From NCBI GenBank assembly GCA_965230535.1, contig OZ246009.1:124001-188000 (forward strand): a DNA stretch of 64,000 nt, read 5' to 3'. The position numbers were made by a program, and so were the translations under genes. Of this stretch, positions 44,901 through 53,531 are shown piece after piece. The notes below the pieces were generated by a model. It was not told the origin of the DNA. It was given only the letters and a program-made list of their open reading frames with translations, and did no database searches. The stretch is from JAUILH01 sp965230535 (GTDB lineage: Bacteria > Bacteroidota > Bacteroidia > Flavobacteriales_D > JAUILH01). Numbering within the stretch: position 1 is the first letter of the stretch; each line of letters opens with the position of its first letter.

Positions 44901-45123
44901 ACTCAGTCCCGTCATATTCTAAAATACCTTGCTGGTTGGCCACATAAATAACCCCTCTGTTATCCTGCTTAACAGAAAAAACCTGTGCATTTCCTTTGAT
45001 AACGTTAGGCGGATAGTTCTTAAAAATGAGGTAGCCATTTGCAGAGAACTTCCGCATTTGTGAGGTGCCCGTAAAAGACACCAGCACAAGAAGGCATGAT
45101 ATGATTAAAGACCTGAGGGTCAT
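41947..45123 (-). CDS. Two-component-type propeller sensor with Y_Y_Y domain and cytoplasmic SpoIIE phosphatase
   Basis: The 1058-aa product starts at ATG 45123 (TLRSLIISCLLVLVSFTGTSQ signal peptide); the 23 codons above it lack a signal. A beta-propeller of hybrid-two-component type ('NRGVIYVANQQGILEYDGTEW', 'KNLWLATNIGLSKL') fills about 30-620. A Y_Y_Y-like domain follows (about 650-735, 'YSYKLEGYDDNWSPYS'), then a membrane helix near 740-762 and a coiled coil ('EIVAQKEIVEKQKELVEEKNQ' region). The C-terminus (about 810-1058) is a PP2C-type SpoIIE domain: 'KDIVSGDFYW', 'FAAVDCTGHGVPGAF', 'FSDGYADQFGG'. Such phosphatases dephosphorylate anti-sigma antagonists or similar partners; none is encoded nearby. 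Confidence 0.9.
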   Translation of the reverse strand: MTLRSLIISCLLVLVSFTGTSQMRKFSANGYLIFKNYPPNVIKGNAQVFSVKQDNRGVIYVANQQGILEYDGTEWNTIKADGKEINCLEVTPEGTVYVGGNTAFGKLITTEKGKTVYKSLLPNIKAEKEHTLYSRINISKEFVYVQNDHNIYVLKDDSLQYTLHSENEIGSFFLHHNNLYAFLKDKGLHILKDREFKPFPNGYVFSNKEVVQITDFGEKTLVITKEHGIFEIDEEKNVIPLGILENYNFRSCLNIEDNLLSIGTNSHGLLVLDREFNIVYEIGSEKGLIDASVRGQFLDREKNLWLATNIGLSKLEIVTPFITFDKNSGIRTTIEAIEKFDDKIYVATLDGVYYFDQSGEISKIEEINFDCYNLRTLAFNGDTLLFISGVNAMYTYNKAGEIREISLGGPYDVRVNPLDSNELIILHYDGLTNVRVDANGQWVSDHYFREFSNDEVFNFIIEDDGTIYIGTKPQDGIYKTHVNIFKDTTIGFEHLYKSKGLKVGATYVFKHENRLYVGADSGLYVKNSDDSFVATDYFGIDFKDTRQSVHRINVDEAGNVWMILFDPANNFTYGYATKQDDKYVWNSKIFMRYAQSIIHAVYHDDDGVTWMGGPKGLIKYDSKLLRDEFVSYPTVIREVKFGEKVLFYGSEVDKFRMPELEYSSTKSVSFKFSALSFFDETATEYSYKLEGYDDNWSPYSNKTYKEYNLQPGTYVFKVKARNIYGQESEVASFKFVIHPPWYRTTWAYVCYFLGFIALIYLSIRFSVRRVKKQNQRLEATVKERTAEIVAQKEIVEKQKELVEEKNQDIMDSIRYAKHIQDAILPSDEFLKDCFSDAFILFKPKDIVSGDFYWVKRKGNKVLFAAVDCTGHGVPGAFVSIVGNNGLNRAVNEFNLIHPGEILDKLTVLVEEAFKQQGAEGSDDVKDGMDIALGVLDLDNNILEYAGANNPLYILRGTELMETKADKQPIGSFENRKPFTTHRFEMQAKDRIILFSDGYADQFGGPKGKKFKYKAFKNLLLDHKDTPFSEFKNLLDNRFEEWRGDLEQIDDVCVVGVEV

Positions 45124-45130
45124 AGAGGTC

Positions 45131-45138
45131 CAAAAATA
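45131..45138 (-). promoter_or_regulatory. Bacteroidota -7 box (TATTTTTG) upstream of the SpoIIE gene
   Basis: On the minus strand TATTTTTG (45138-45131) matches TAnnTTTG exactly and ends only seven bases before ATG 45123, so a transcript from it would have almost no leader. No TTG lies at the normal -33 spacing. Confidence 0.35.
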
Positions 45139-45247
45139 AGCAAAAATGATCCTGAATTCACGTAAAGCTTTGCTTAGTTGGTTTGGACACAAATCAGCAC
45201 ATACAAATGAAGACTTGCTTCACTGTAGTTTCAGTTAAATTCCTTAA

Positions 45248-46168
45248 TTAGTGAAGCATCAACTTCTTACTCAATGTTTTAGTTGAGTTGCTGATTCTAA
45301 GGAAGTACATTCCTTTTGGCATGTCACTCAAATCAATGTGACTTCTGTATTGACCAGATACTTTTAAGTATTTGGTTTCAGTAATTGTTTTGCCCGACAT
45401 GTCCATAACACTGATGGTGATAGGCTCCCAGGAAATAGATGAAAACTCGTAGAAGAACTGATCACTACTTGGATTAGGGTACACGTGCAATTCCAGAAGT
45501 GAATTCTGGTCAATACCAACAGGTGATCCTGAAATTGGTTGAGTTTTGTTAGATCTTGTTGTGTTATGATTGGCTCTTGTGGATTCACAACTAATTGTCC
45601 ATGGAACATCTACCTTGTACCAAAGGTTTGCCCAGGCAACAGGTGTGTTATTATCCCACCACGTGGTGTCGTTTCCTGTAGCGGTCGAATTTACACTTTG
45701 ATAAGCAGAAGAACCTCCCACAGAATCTCTCCAGCACTCATATGATGGTACCGGGTGACCAATGTATTTAGACCATTCCAAATGCAAATTACCTGAACCA
45801 TCATCAATTACAGAGAAGTGAATGGTTCTGTGTGGTGCAGATTTTTGACCTTCCACACCCAGGGTGTCTACGCCGGCAATTCTGTACATATACCCTTTTA
45901 GGTTAACATTCACACCGTAGTCGTGGTACTCACTTAAAGAATCATAGTCTACAGTTCCGATCAAAGAATCCATTCCAAGAACGGTTCGTCTGTAGATTCT
46001 CATACTGTCTATTCCGGCAGTACTGCTCTGACTGGCTCTTTCCCAAACAACCACATTATGGGTATGACCTGTGTCAACGGTTACTAAACAAATTTCGGTA
46101 ATTGGTCCTTGCGAAAAAGCAAGAGATCCAAAGAATAGCAGAACAAAAGAGAGTAAAGATTTTTTCAT
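45248..46168 (-). CDS. Secreted protein with Fn3-like modules and T9SS type A sorting domain
   Basis: The 306-aa precursor has a signal peptide (MKKSLLSFVLLFFGSLAFSQ). Two beta-sandwich-like modules follow with fibronectin type III-like phrasing ('NVVVWERASQSSTAGIDSMRIYRR', 'YMYRIAGVDTLG', 'LHLEWSKYIGHPVPSYECWRD'). The sorting tail is 'LHVYPNPSSDQFFYEF' ... 'LSDMPKGMYFLRI' ... 'SKKLMLH'. It is short for a T9SS cargo and has no enzyme motif, so a small adhesin or matrix protein is a reasonable guess. Confidence 0.78.
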   Translation of the reverse strand: MKKSLLSFVLLFFGSLAFSQGPITEICLVTVDTGHTHNVVVWERASQSSTAGIDSMRIYRRTVLGMDSLIGTVDYDSLSEYHDYGVNVNLKGYMYRIAGVDTLGVEGQKSAPHRTIHFSVIDDGSGNLHLEWSKYIGHPVPSYECWRDSVGGSSAYQSVNSTATGNDTTWWDNNTPVAWANLWYKVDVPWTISCESTRANHNTTRSNKTQPISGSPVGIDQNSLLELHVYPNPSSDQFFYEFSSISWEPITISVMDMSGKTITETKYLKVSGQYRSHIDLSDMPKGMYFLRISNSTKTLSKKLMLH

Positions 46169-46206
46169 AGTTGGCCTTAATTAAATTATTAGGTACTGTA
46201 AAGACG

Positions 46207-46230
46207 AAAATCACAACGAAAGGTGATTTT
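46207..46230 (-). terminator. Possible terminator after purF
   Basis: AAAATCAC (46207-46214) pairs with GTGATTTT (46223-46230) around an 8-nt loop, 70 bases beyond the purF stop. Only four Ts follow on the minus strand, so confidence is low. Confidence 0.35.
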
Positions 46231-46300
46231 TCTTACACCAAATACCTAATTCCTTACTTGAAAGTTACAAAATTTGATTTAAATGAATTCTTCAACTCAT

Positions 46301-48202
46301 CTAATAAGCTCTTGCATTTATGCCTTCCATAAAATTGACAAATGCCTTGTTAACCACCTTGTTTCCACCAGGTGTAGGGTAGTTTCCGGTGAAATACCAG
46401 TCTCCTTTATGATTAGGGCAGGCAGCATGTAAACCTTCAATAGTCTGATAAATGATTTTTACGCCAGCCTGAATATTTTTTGGAGTTAACAGTTCAGAAA
46501 TCTTAGCTGAAATTTCATCTGGAGTGAAAGGATCATAAATCTTTTTCACATGGTTCACCATTTCCTTCTTGGGTTTCTCCAACTCTTTTTTGGAAAGTTC
46601 ATACACCTCATCAAGTAAACCTTCCTGTCCACGCTCTTTGAGCAGGGCAATGGCGGCCTGGAATGCCACAAAATCGCCCAATTTGGCCATATCAATTCCA
46701 TAACAATCCGGGTAGCGGATTTGTGGGGCGGATGATACTACCACAATGTTTTTTGGCCCAAGTCTGTCCAAAATGCGCAGAATACTATTTCGCAAAGTGG
46801 TTCCGCGGACAATGGAATCATCTATTACAACCAGGTTGTCTTTACCTCTGGTAACGGTGCCATAAGTAATGTCGTAAACGTGAGCTACTAAATCATCTCT
46901 GTCATCATCCTGAGTAATAAAGGTTCTCAGTTTAGCATCCTTAATTGCCACTTTTTCCACACGTGCCCGCTTGCTCAGAATGTCCCAAATAGCATTGTCA
47001 TCCTGGCGATCTGTCATGTTTTTGATCAGATTCAGTTTTTGTGCATTTAGGTGATCTTCAGCTGCTTTGATCATACCGTAATATGATGTTTCGGCAGTGT
47101 TTGGAATGAAAGAGAAAACGGCATTTTCTATGTCGTTATCAATCGCTTCCATTACCTGAGGGAATACGTTTTGACCAAGTTGTTTTCTCTCCGAATAAAT
47201 CTCTATATCACTTCCTCTGGAAAAGTAGATGCGCTCAAATGAACAAGCTGTTCTTTCCAATGGTTTTCTGATCTCATTGATGGATACTTCTCCACTCTTT
47301 TTGATCACAATGGCATGACCACCATCCAGTTCTTTAATTTGATCTTCCTGAAGGTTGAAAGCAGTCTGAATGGCTGGTCTTTCTGAAGCCACAACGGCAA
47401 TTTCATCATCATGATAATAATAAGCCGGTCTGATGCTTGAAGGATCTCTGAGCACAAAGGCGTCTCCATGACCAAATAATCCGGCCATCGCATACCCTCC
47501 ATCCCAATCTTCTGCAGAATTTCTCAAAATATCAGAGATGTCAATATGCTTACTAATCAAGTCAGAAATCTCCTTATTGCTGTACCCAAGGGTCTTATAT
47601 TTTTGAAACAGACGTTCGTTTTCTACGTCAAGGAAGTGTCCGATTTTCTCAAGAACCGTAACGGTGTCGGATTTTTCTTTTGGATGCTGACCAATGTTTT
47701 TTAGAATGTCAAACAACTCATCTACATTGGTAAGATTGAAGTTTCCGGCAACTACCAGGTTTCTGGTCATCCAGTTATTTTGTCTAAGAAAAGGATGGCA
47801 GCTTTCAATGCTGTTTTTTCCGAAAGTTCCATATCTAAGGTGCCCAAGAAACAGTTCACCTGTGAATCCATAGTTGGCTTTCAAATAAGCAGGATCCTTG
47901 AGTTTTTCCGGATCTGAAACCTGAAGGTCACGAAACTTTTGATTCACATAATCGAAAATCTCCTGAATTGGTTTGTTACTGATCGATCTTTTTCGGGAGA
48001 TGTAACGCTGACCTGGTTCCATATCGAGTTTGATGTTGGCCAATCCGGCACCATCCTGTCCTCGGTTATGCTGTTTCTCCATGAGGAGATACATTTTATT
48101 CAGGCCGTAAAATGCCGTTCCATATTTCTCAATGTAATACTCAATGGGCTTGAGAAGCCTAAGTACGGCTATACCGCACTCGTGTTTGATCGGGTCGCTC
48201 AT
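46301..48202 (-). CDS. purF: Amidophosphoribosyltransferase, long class II form
   Basis: The 633-aa enzyme catalyses the first committed step of purine synthesis: PRPP + glutamine to phosphoribosylamine. The start is ATG 48202, giving MSDPIKHE-C: Cys9 is the expected nucleophile of the Ntn glutaminase after removal of an 8-residue propeptide. The glutaminase half has 'RGQDGAGLA', 'GHLRYGTFG' and 'VVAGNFNLTN'; the phosphoribosyltransferase half has the PRPP loop 'LVVIDDSIVRGTTLRNS'. It is about 130 residues longer than E. coli PurF (insertions around 80-110 and 185-230, plus an extended C-terminus), a form I know from Bacteroidota. 'RDPSSIRPAYYY' is conserved. Confidence 0.93.
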   Translation of the reverse strand: MSDPIKHECGIAVLRLLKPIEYYIEKYGTAFYGLNKMYLLMEKQHNRGQDGAGLANIKLDMEPGQRYISRKRSISNKPIQEIFDYVNQKFRDLQVSDPEKLKDPAYLKANYGFTGELFLGHLRYGTFGKNSIESCHPFLRQNNWMTRNLVVAGNFNLTNVDELFDILKNIGQHPKEKSDTVTVLEKIGHFLDVENERLFQKYKTLGYSNKEISDLISKHIDISDILRNSAEDWDGGYAMAGLFGHGDAFVLRDPSSIRPAYYYHDDEIAVVASERPAIQTAFNLQEDQIKELDGGHAIVIKKSGEVSINEIRKPLERTACSFERIYFSRGSDIEIYSERKQLGQNVFPQVMEAIDNDIENAVFSFIPNTAETSYYGMIKAAEDHLNAQKLNLIKNMTDRQDDNAIWDILSKRARVEKVAIKDAKLRTFITQDDDRDDLVAHVYDITYGTVTRGKDNLVVIDDSIVRGTTLRNSILRILDRLGPKNIVVVSSAPQIRYPDCYGIDMAKLGDFVAFQAAIALLKERGQEGLLDEVYELSKKELEKPKKEMVNHVKKIYDPFTPDEISAKISELLTPKNIQAGVKIIYQTIEGLHAACPNHKGDWYFTGNYPTPGGNKVVNKAFVNFMEGINARAY

Positions 48203-48220
48203 AGTGTTCTTCCTAAGGCA

Positions 48221-48228
48221 CAAATTTA
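48221..48228 (-). promoter_or_regulatory. Bacteroidota -7 box (TAAATTTG) upstream of purF
   Basis: On the minus strand TAAATTTG matches TAnnTTTG exactly and lies 18 bases before ATG 48202. The nearest TTG is 25 bases further up, longer than the usual gap. Confidence 0.45.
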
Positions 48229-48415
48229 AACTTAATTAGCGAATTTTTACGATCAATATTTCAATCACTTTACACCACAAATTGATCGCTTTATCATAAT
48301 CCTAAAAAATGAACCAACCTTTCAGGTATTTTCACGTCTGTTTATTAGTGAATTATGAAACAAATGGCTCCTTGGTACGTTCTTAAGGAGTTATATTTGA
48401 AATAAAATAGTTCGA

Positions 48416-51400
48416 TTGAGAACACAAATTTTGCTCATAGCCCTGTTTTGGCTGTGCCTGGGTAACTATTCCCTCGCGCATGATGAGCTCGTGTTTACTC
48501 AAAATAAAGGCCAGTGGCATCAAAATGTGCTTTACCGCGCGAAGATGGAGTTTGGTAACTTCTATCTTGAAAAAAACGGCTTCACTTATCTGTTTTATGA
48601 AAAGTCAGTTTTTTCGAAAGAGGCGCATGTACAGAAGGATTATGAAATGCCGGACGAGATTAAAGCACATGCCATTCGAACCAGTTTTTTAAATGCCAAC
48701 CCAAACCCTCTGATTGATCAGAAAAAGCCAAGCACCTGGTATGAGAATTACTTTACCGGAAATGATCCGAGTAAATGGGCAACGGAGGTTCGCGCTTTTA
48801 AAGAGGTTTACTACAACGACCTGTATGATTATATCGACCTAAAAGTCTACCAGTATGCTAACTATGCCAAGTACGACTTTATTGTGACCACAGGAGGAGA
48901 TCCCGACGAAATTACTTTGTCTTACGAAGGTTATGACAAAATCTACATCAAGAACGGTAGTTTGTACCTTGAGAATTCTCTGGGATATATGGTGGAAAAG
49001 GCACCATTGGCCTATCAAACGATAAATGGAGAGCAGGTAGAAGTGCCATGTAAGTACGTGTTGAAGGATGGTCAGGTGAAATTTAAATTCCCAAAGGGCT
49101 ATGATGAGGACTATGATTTGGTGATTGATCCTATTCTGGTTTTTTCAACTTACACAGGATCTACAACTGATAACTGGGGTTTTACTGCTACATACGATAG
49201 TCAGGAGTTTACCTATGCCGGAGGAATTGTATTTGGTGCGGGTTATCCGGTGACAACAGGTGCTTTTCAAATGAATTTTGCCGGAGGTTTGGCTCCTACC
49301 TGCGACATAGGAATTTCTAAGTTCTTGCCAGATGGTACCAACCTGGTTTATTCGACTTATCTGGGCGGGACGGGTGTAGAAAGCCCGCATAGTTTGGTGG
49401 TGGATGATTTTGATAATTTGTTTGTACTGTCTACAACGGCTTCAACAGATTTCCCGGTTACTGCAGGAGCTTTCCAAACGGTATTTGGAGGAGGAATTGG
49501 ATTCACGCCGAATTACTATGCATATAACGCCGGTTCAGATATCGCTGTGACTAAGTTTAACGCCAATGGAACTGCTCTGTTGGGAAGTACATTTGTTGGA
49601 GGAAGTGACAACGATGGCCTTAATTCTGGCAACGCAATCAAGTATTTTTATGGAGATGATTTTAGAGGTGAGATCATTGTAGACGCGGGAGGAAATCCTA
49701 TCATCACTTCTTGTACAAAAAGTACGGATTTTCCGGTCTCGGGAAATGCCCCACAACCAACAAACGGAGGTGCATTTGATGCGGTCGTCTTCAGAATGAA
49801 CGCTTCTCTAACCGCCATGCCATGGTCTACCTATTGGGGAGGCTCCGGTGATGATACCGGCTTTGGAATTCAACTAGACTCAAATGGTGATATTTACATC
49901 TCTGGTGGAACTTCAAGTACCGATTTGAATACCTCTCCGGGTGCACTGAATTCTTCGAATTTGGGAGGTGTGGATGGCTACATCACTAAGTTTAGTTCTA
50001 ATGGAAATACTGTGATGGGCTCAACATATTTGGGAACTGCATCCAAAGATTTAACTTTCTTTATCCAGATTGATGGCAATGATGACGTTTACGTAATTGG
50101 TGTCTCGGAAGGCGCTTACCCGGTGAGTGCCGGACTGTATACTAATCCAAATTCCAATCAATTCATTCAAAAGCTGGACAATGCATTAACCACCAATATC
50201 TGGAGTACGGTTATTGGAACAGGAAACGGTACTGTAGATGTGTCGCCCACGGCATTTCTTGTAAATAATTGCGGACTCATTTACTGGTCTGGTTGGGGAG
50301 GCTCAGTTAACGCATCTTCTGTTCCTTCAAGTACAACTACGGGGTTGCCAACCACGCCTAATGGCTTGCAGTTAACTACCAGCGGAAGTGATTTTTATTT
50401 CATGGTATTGGCGCAGGAAGCGCAATCTCTCTTGTATGCTACCTTCCTTGGTGGAACAAGTCCTGATCATGTGGATGGAGGAACAAGCCGATTTGATAAG
50501 AAAGGAATTGTATACCATGCCGTTTGCGCAGGCTGCGGTGGAAATTCAAACTTCCCGAGTACGCCAGGCGCGTGGTCACAAACAAACAATGCCAGTAACT
50601 GTAATTTGGCAGTTTTCAAATTTGGAATCAACAACATTCAAACCCTGGTAAGTGTGCCAGCACCTTATGTGTGTATCCCGAACTCTTATCAATTCAATAA
50701 CAATACGTCCGGGGCCAATCAGTATTTCTGGGATTTTGGAGATGGGAATACCTCTACCGATTTCCAGCCAAATCATACTTATACGGATACCGGGCAATAT
50801 ACGGTTACATTGATAGCTTCAGACACATCAGGTTGTATTGAGCCGGATACTGCTGAGTTGATTGTAGATGTGTATGCCATTAATGATGGAGGGATTCTCA
50901 CGATACCACCAATTTGTCCGGGAGATAGTATAGACCTTGAAGCTTACGGTGGAGCAGTATATTCTTGGTATCCTAACCAGAATATCATCAATGGAAATAC
51001 CTACAACCCAACTGTATTCCCTGATTCTACATTTACCTATTATGCCATTATTCACGACAGCTGTAGTACGGATACGGTTTCGATTGAAGTGGTGGTTTAT
51101 CAGAATACTGTAAGTACGTCTCCGGATACCGTGATTTGTATTGGACAGTCGACACAAATTAGTGCTTATGGAGGCGCAAGCTACGACTGGCGCCCTGATC
51201 CAACTTTGAGTAGTTTGACAATTCAGAGTCCAGACGCATCCCCGGCAACATCTACCTGGTATTACGTGGATGTAACCACCTCAGATGGTTGTGTGATAGA
51301 AGATTCAGTTTTTGTAGAAGTTATTTTAACCCCACCGACACCAACGTTGCCAAATGATACCACCATTTGTTTGGGAGATTCGATTTCTGTAACCGCTTCA

Positions 51401-52285
51401 GGTGCTGCTAATATTCAGTGGCTGAGTACTTACAATATTGATGCTGTAGGACCGGATGCCACTATATGGCCTGCAACCGACTTCTACTATCTGGCAGAGT
51501 TTGCCAATGCTTGTGGCACACTTTACGATTCAATACTGGTTTCTGTAGATCAGGTCATTCCTGGTATTAGTAATGACACAACCATTTGTCCAAATGACAC
51601 AGCACTTTTGGTCGCATGGGGAGGCAGTACTTATGAATGGACACCTTTGGTTGGAACGTTTACACCAACCAATGATTCAACTTTGGTTACCCCGGCAACT
51701 CCAACCACTTATACAGCAAAGGTTACCAATGTAAACGGGTGCTCTGCAGAGGTGTCTGTCTTTGTAGATTTATTCCCGGGACCACAGGTTCACGCTGGTC
51801 CGGATAAATTTATTGAATACGGAGAATCTGTTGAATTGAACGGATCCACGAATGCGCATTTGTTTTGGTGGACACCGGCAGACAGCTTGGATTGTTTTAA
51901 TTGTTTGAACCCAGTTTCTAATCCATCAACACTGACTAACTACATTTTGTACGGTTTGGATGAAAACGGTTGTAGAAACTCTGATACCGTTACGGTTTAT
52001 ATTGATGCTGTGCTTTATGTGCCAAACGCATTTACGCCTAATGGAGACGGAATCAATGAGACCTTCCTGGCATTTGGGAAGGAGATCAGAACCTTTGAAA
52101 TGCTTGTCTTTAACAGATGGGGAGAAGTCATTTTCAGTTCTTCTAGCTTAGATTATGGCTGGAACGGAACGTACAGCGGCATCCAATCCCCGTCGGATGT
52201 GTATGTCTGGAAGATTCAATATACAGATTACATACACCCTGAAGTAATCCAGGAGAAAGTGGGGCACGTAACCCTGGTTAGATAA
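48416..52285 (+). CDS. Giant secreted SBBP/PKD/Ig-like protein with T9SS type B C-terminal domain
   Basis: The 1289-aa precursor starts at TTG 48416 (RTQILLIALFWLCLGNYSLA signal peptide). The opening 'FTQNKGQWHQNVLYRAKM' is the DUF7948-type N-terminus that precedes SBBP beta-propeller repeats, here seen as 'STYLGGTGVESPHSLVVDDFDNLFV' in parts and 'WSTYWGGSGDDTGFGI'. A PKD domain follows ('YFWDFGDGNTSTDF', about 765-830), then four Ig-like repeats introduced by 'ICxGxS' ('DTTICLGDSISVTASG'). The type B tail is 'PNAFTPNGDGINETF' ... 'MLVFNRWGEVIFSS' ... 'VGHVTLVR'. It is probably a T9SS-exported surface adhesin. Unlike the cargo at 23496 there is no PorP/SprF gene beside it. Confidence 0.88.
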   Translation: MRTQILLIALFWLCLGNYSLAHDELVFTQNKGQWHQNVLYRAKMEFGNFYLEKNGFTYLFYEKSVFSKEAHVQKDYEMPDEIKAHAIRTSFLNANPNPLIDQKKPSTWYENYFTGNDPSKWATEVRAFKEVYYNDLYDYIDLKVYQYANYAKYDFIVTTGGDPDEITLSYEGYDKIYIKNGSLYLENSLGYMVEKAPLAYQTINGEQVEVPCKYVLKDGQVKFKFPKGYDEDYDLVIDPILVFSTYTGSTTDNWGFTATYDSQEFTYAGGIVFGAGYPVTTGAFQMNFAGGLAPTCDIGISKFLPDGTNLVYSTYLGGTGVESPHSLVVDDFDNLFVLSTTASTDFPVTAGAFQTVFGGGIGFTPNYYAYNAGSDIAVTKFNANGTALLGSTFVGGSDNDGLNSGNAIKYFYGDDFRGEIIVDAGGNPIITSCTKSTDFPVSGNAPQPTNGGAFDAVVFRMNASLTAMPWSTYWGGSGDDTGFGIQLDSNGDIYISGGTSSTDLNTSPGALNSSNLGGVDGYITKFSSNGNTVMGSTYLGTASKDLTFFIQIDGNDDVYVIGVSEGAYPVSAGLYTNPNSNQFIQKLDNALTTNIWSTVIGTGNGTVDVSPTAFLVNNCGLIYWSGWGGSVNASSVPSSTTTGLPTTPNGLQLTTSGSDFYFMVLAQEAQSLLYATFLGGTSPDHVDGGTSRFDKKGIVYHAVCAGCGGNSNFPSTPGAWSQTNNASNCNLAVFKFGINNIQTLVSVPAPYVCIPNSYQFNNNTSGANQYFWDFGDGNTSTDFQPNHTYTDTGQYTVTLIASDTSGCIEPDTAELIVDVYAINDGGILTIPPICPGDSIDLEAYGGAVYSWYPNQNIINGNTYNPTVFPDSTFTYYAIIHDSCSTDTVSIEVVVYQNTVSTSPDTVICIGQSTQISAYGGASYDWRPDPTLSSLTIQSPDASPATSTWYYVDVTTSDGCVIEDSVFVEVILTPPTPTLPNDTTICLGDSISVTASGAANIQWLSTYNIDAVGPDATIWPATDFYYLAEFANACGTLYDSILVSVDQVIPGISNDTTICPNDTALLVAWGGSTYEWTPLVGTFTPTNDSTLVTPATPTTYTAKVTNVNGCSAEVSVFVDLFPGPQVHAGPDKFIEYGESVELNGSTNAHLFWWTPADSLDCFNCLNPVSNPSTLTNYILYGLDENGCRNSDTVTVYIDAVLYVPNAFTPNGDGINETFLAFGKEIRTFEMLVFNRWGEVIFSSSSLDYGWNGTYSGIQSPSDVYVWKIQYTDYIHPEVIQEKVGHVTLVR

Positions 52286-52286
52286 A

Positions 52287-53531
52287 TTAAGCTGCTTCTC
52301 GTTGCTTTCGCAGCATTTTTCGGACGTCAACAATGATTCGACAGTATTGTTCATGTCTTTTAGTTTGCTGAGTCAATGATTTCTGGTAGGCTCTGTAATT
52401 TTTCCAAGCCCTGTAATGATGTATCAATCTAAGCCACGAGAATCCACTCAGTACACTTGTGCCAATGTAGATTAAGCTCAACCACCATGAACTGAAACTC
52501 CCGATCAGCAATCCTGTCAATAAATAATAGATGGCGAATATAAAGAACCCGGCTACCAGCAAAAAAGAACCTCTGAAATCGGGACGTTTAATCACGTTAT
52601 CTGTGAAAATTCCTGTGAGTTTGTAGGGGATATAGTTCAGAAAAATTCCCAACGCAGCCATTGGTATTTGAAGAATTTGTGACCACTTCCACCTGACTAT
52701 TCGTTGGTAGTTCCCGTTAATGTTAAGTTGCTTTTTTAAGTAGTGTAATTCGTACAAAGCTTTGTTAAGGACGTTCAACTCTATATTGTCTAAATCGTTG
52801 ATGATAGGCAGAGTTGAGGCATAATCTTCCGGGAGAAGAATGTGCGACTTGAGGAGCATGTCATAAGTCTCAAAACGGTCTTCCTGGTATATATGGACTG
52901 AATTTCCAATAATGGATTGTCTGATGTCGGCTGTTAATGCTCTGGCGGCCTCCTGCGGCTTTTTTTGGTAATGTTCCTGGTACTTTTTGGCCGGAATACT
53001 TTGGCCAATATTCACGCACACTGAAGACCTGAATTTATGGGCATTGCTATAGTTCAATCCAATGGGTACTATATGAACGTCCAGTTCAAAATTATGTTGA
53101 TTTTCTGCGCCCAATGCTATTCTTGATGCACCGGTTTTGGTTTTAATAAGTCGGGGTTCCATGTGACTCAAACCTTCAGGAAAGATAATGATGGCGCCAT
53201 TTTGTTCGAGAATTTGATAGCATGATTTAAAGACGCCCTTATTCTTATGAATCAAATGTCTGGTTTTATCTGGTCGGTACACAGGTAACATGTGCAGCTT
53301 GGAAAAAAACCATCGTTGAAGAGGTTTTACAAAAGACTCACCTCTGGAAATGAAGTGAACAGGTCTTTTTACCACCGCACCAATTAATATAGGATCCATG
53401 AACCCACTTGGATGATTTGGGGTCAATAGAATTGGTTTGTCCTGAGGCAGGTTTTCCCAGCCTTTTACCTCAATTTTCTTGAAATAAATTCGGATGGCAA
53501 GCCGCATGCAATAAGATAGGAACCAGTACAT
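52287..53531 (-). CDS. PlsC-like acyltransferase with C-terminal membrane helices
   Basis: The 414-aa protein begins with a short hydrophobic anchor and then an acyltransferase domain: 'PNHPSGFMDPI' (H-x5-D variant of the H-x4-D catalytic motif) and 'IIIFPEGLSHME' (substrate motif). It resembles glycerol-3-phosphate or lysophosphatidate acyltransferases that build membrane phospholipid. After about residue 300 there are two or more further membrane helices ('RGSFLLVAGFFIFAIYYLLTG', 'WWLSLIYIGTSVLSGFSWL' in parts). It converges with the giant T9SS gene one base apart. The promoter/start region carries a perfect inverted repeat. Confidence 0.82.
   Translation of the reverse strand: MYWFLSYCMRLAIRIYFKKIEVKGWENLPQDKPILLTPNHPSGFMDPILIGAVVKRPVHFISRGESFVKPLQRWFFSKLHMLPVYRPDKTRHLIHKNKGVFKSCYQILEQNGAIIIFPEGLSHMEPRLIKTKTGASRIALGAENQHNFELDVHIVPIGLNYSNAHKFRSSVCVNIGQSIPAKKYQEHYQKKPQEAARALTADIRQSIIGNSVHIYQEDRFETYDMLLKSHILLPEDYASTLPIINDLDNIELNVLNKALYELHYLKKQLNINGNYQRIVRWKWSQILQIPMAALGIFLNYIPYKLTGIFTDNVIKRPDFRGSFLLVAGFFIFAIYYLLTGLLIGSFSSWWLSLIYIGTSVLSGFSWLRLIHHYRAWKNYRAYQKSLTQQTKRHEQYCRIIVDVRKMLRKQREAA

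Noticed and set aside
48309..48386. 25-codon open frame upstream of the giant T9SS gene
   Set aside because: The composition looks random and it overlaps a second short frame; there is no independent support.
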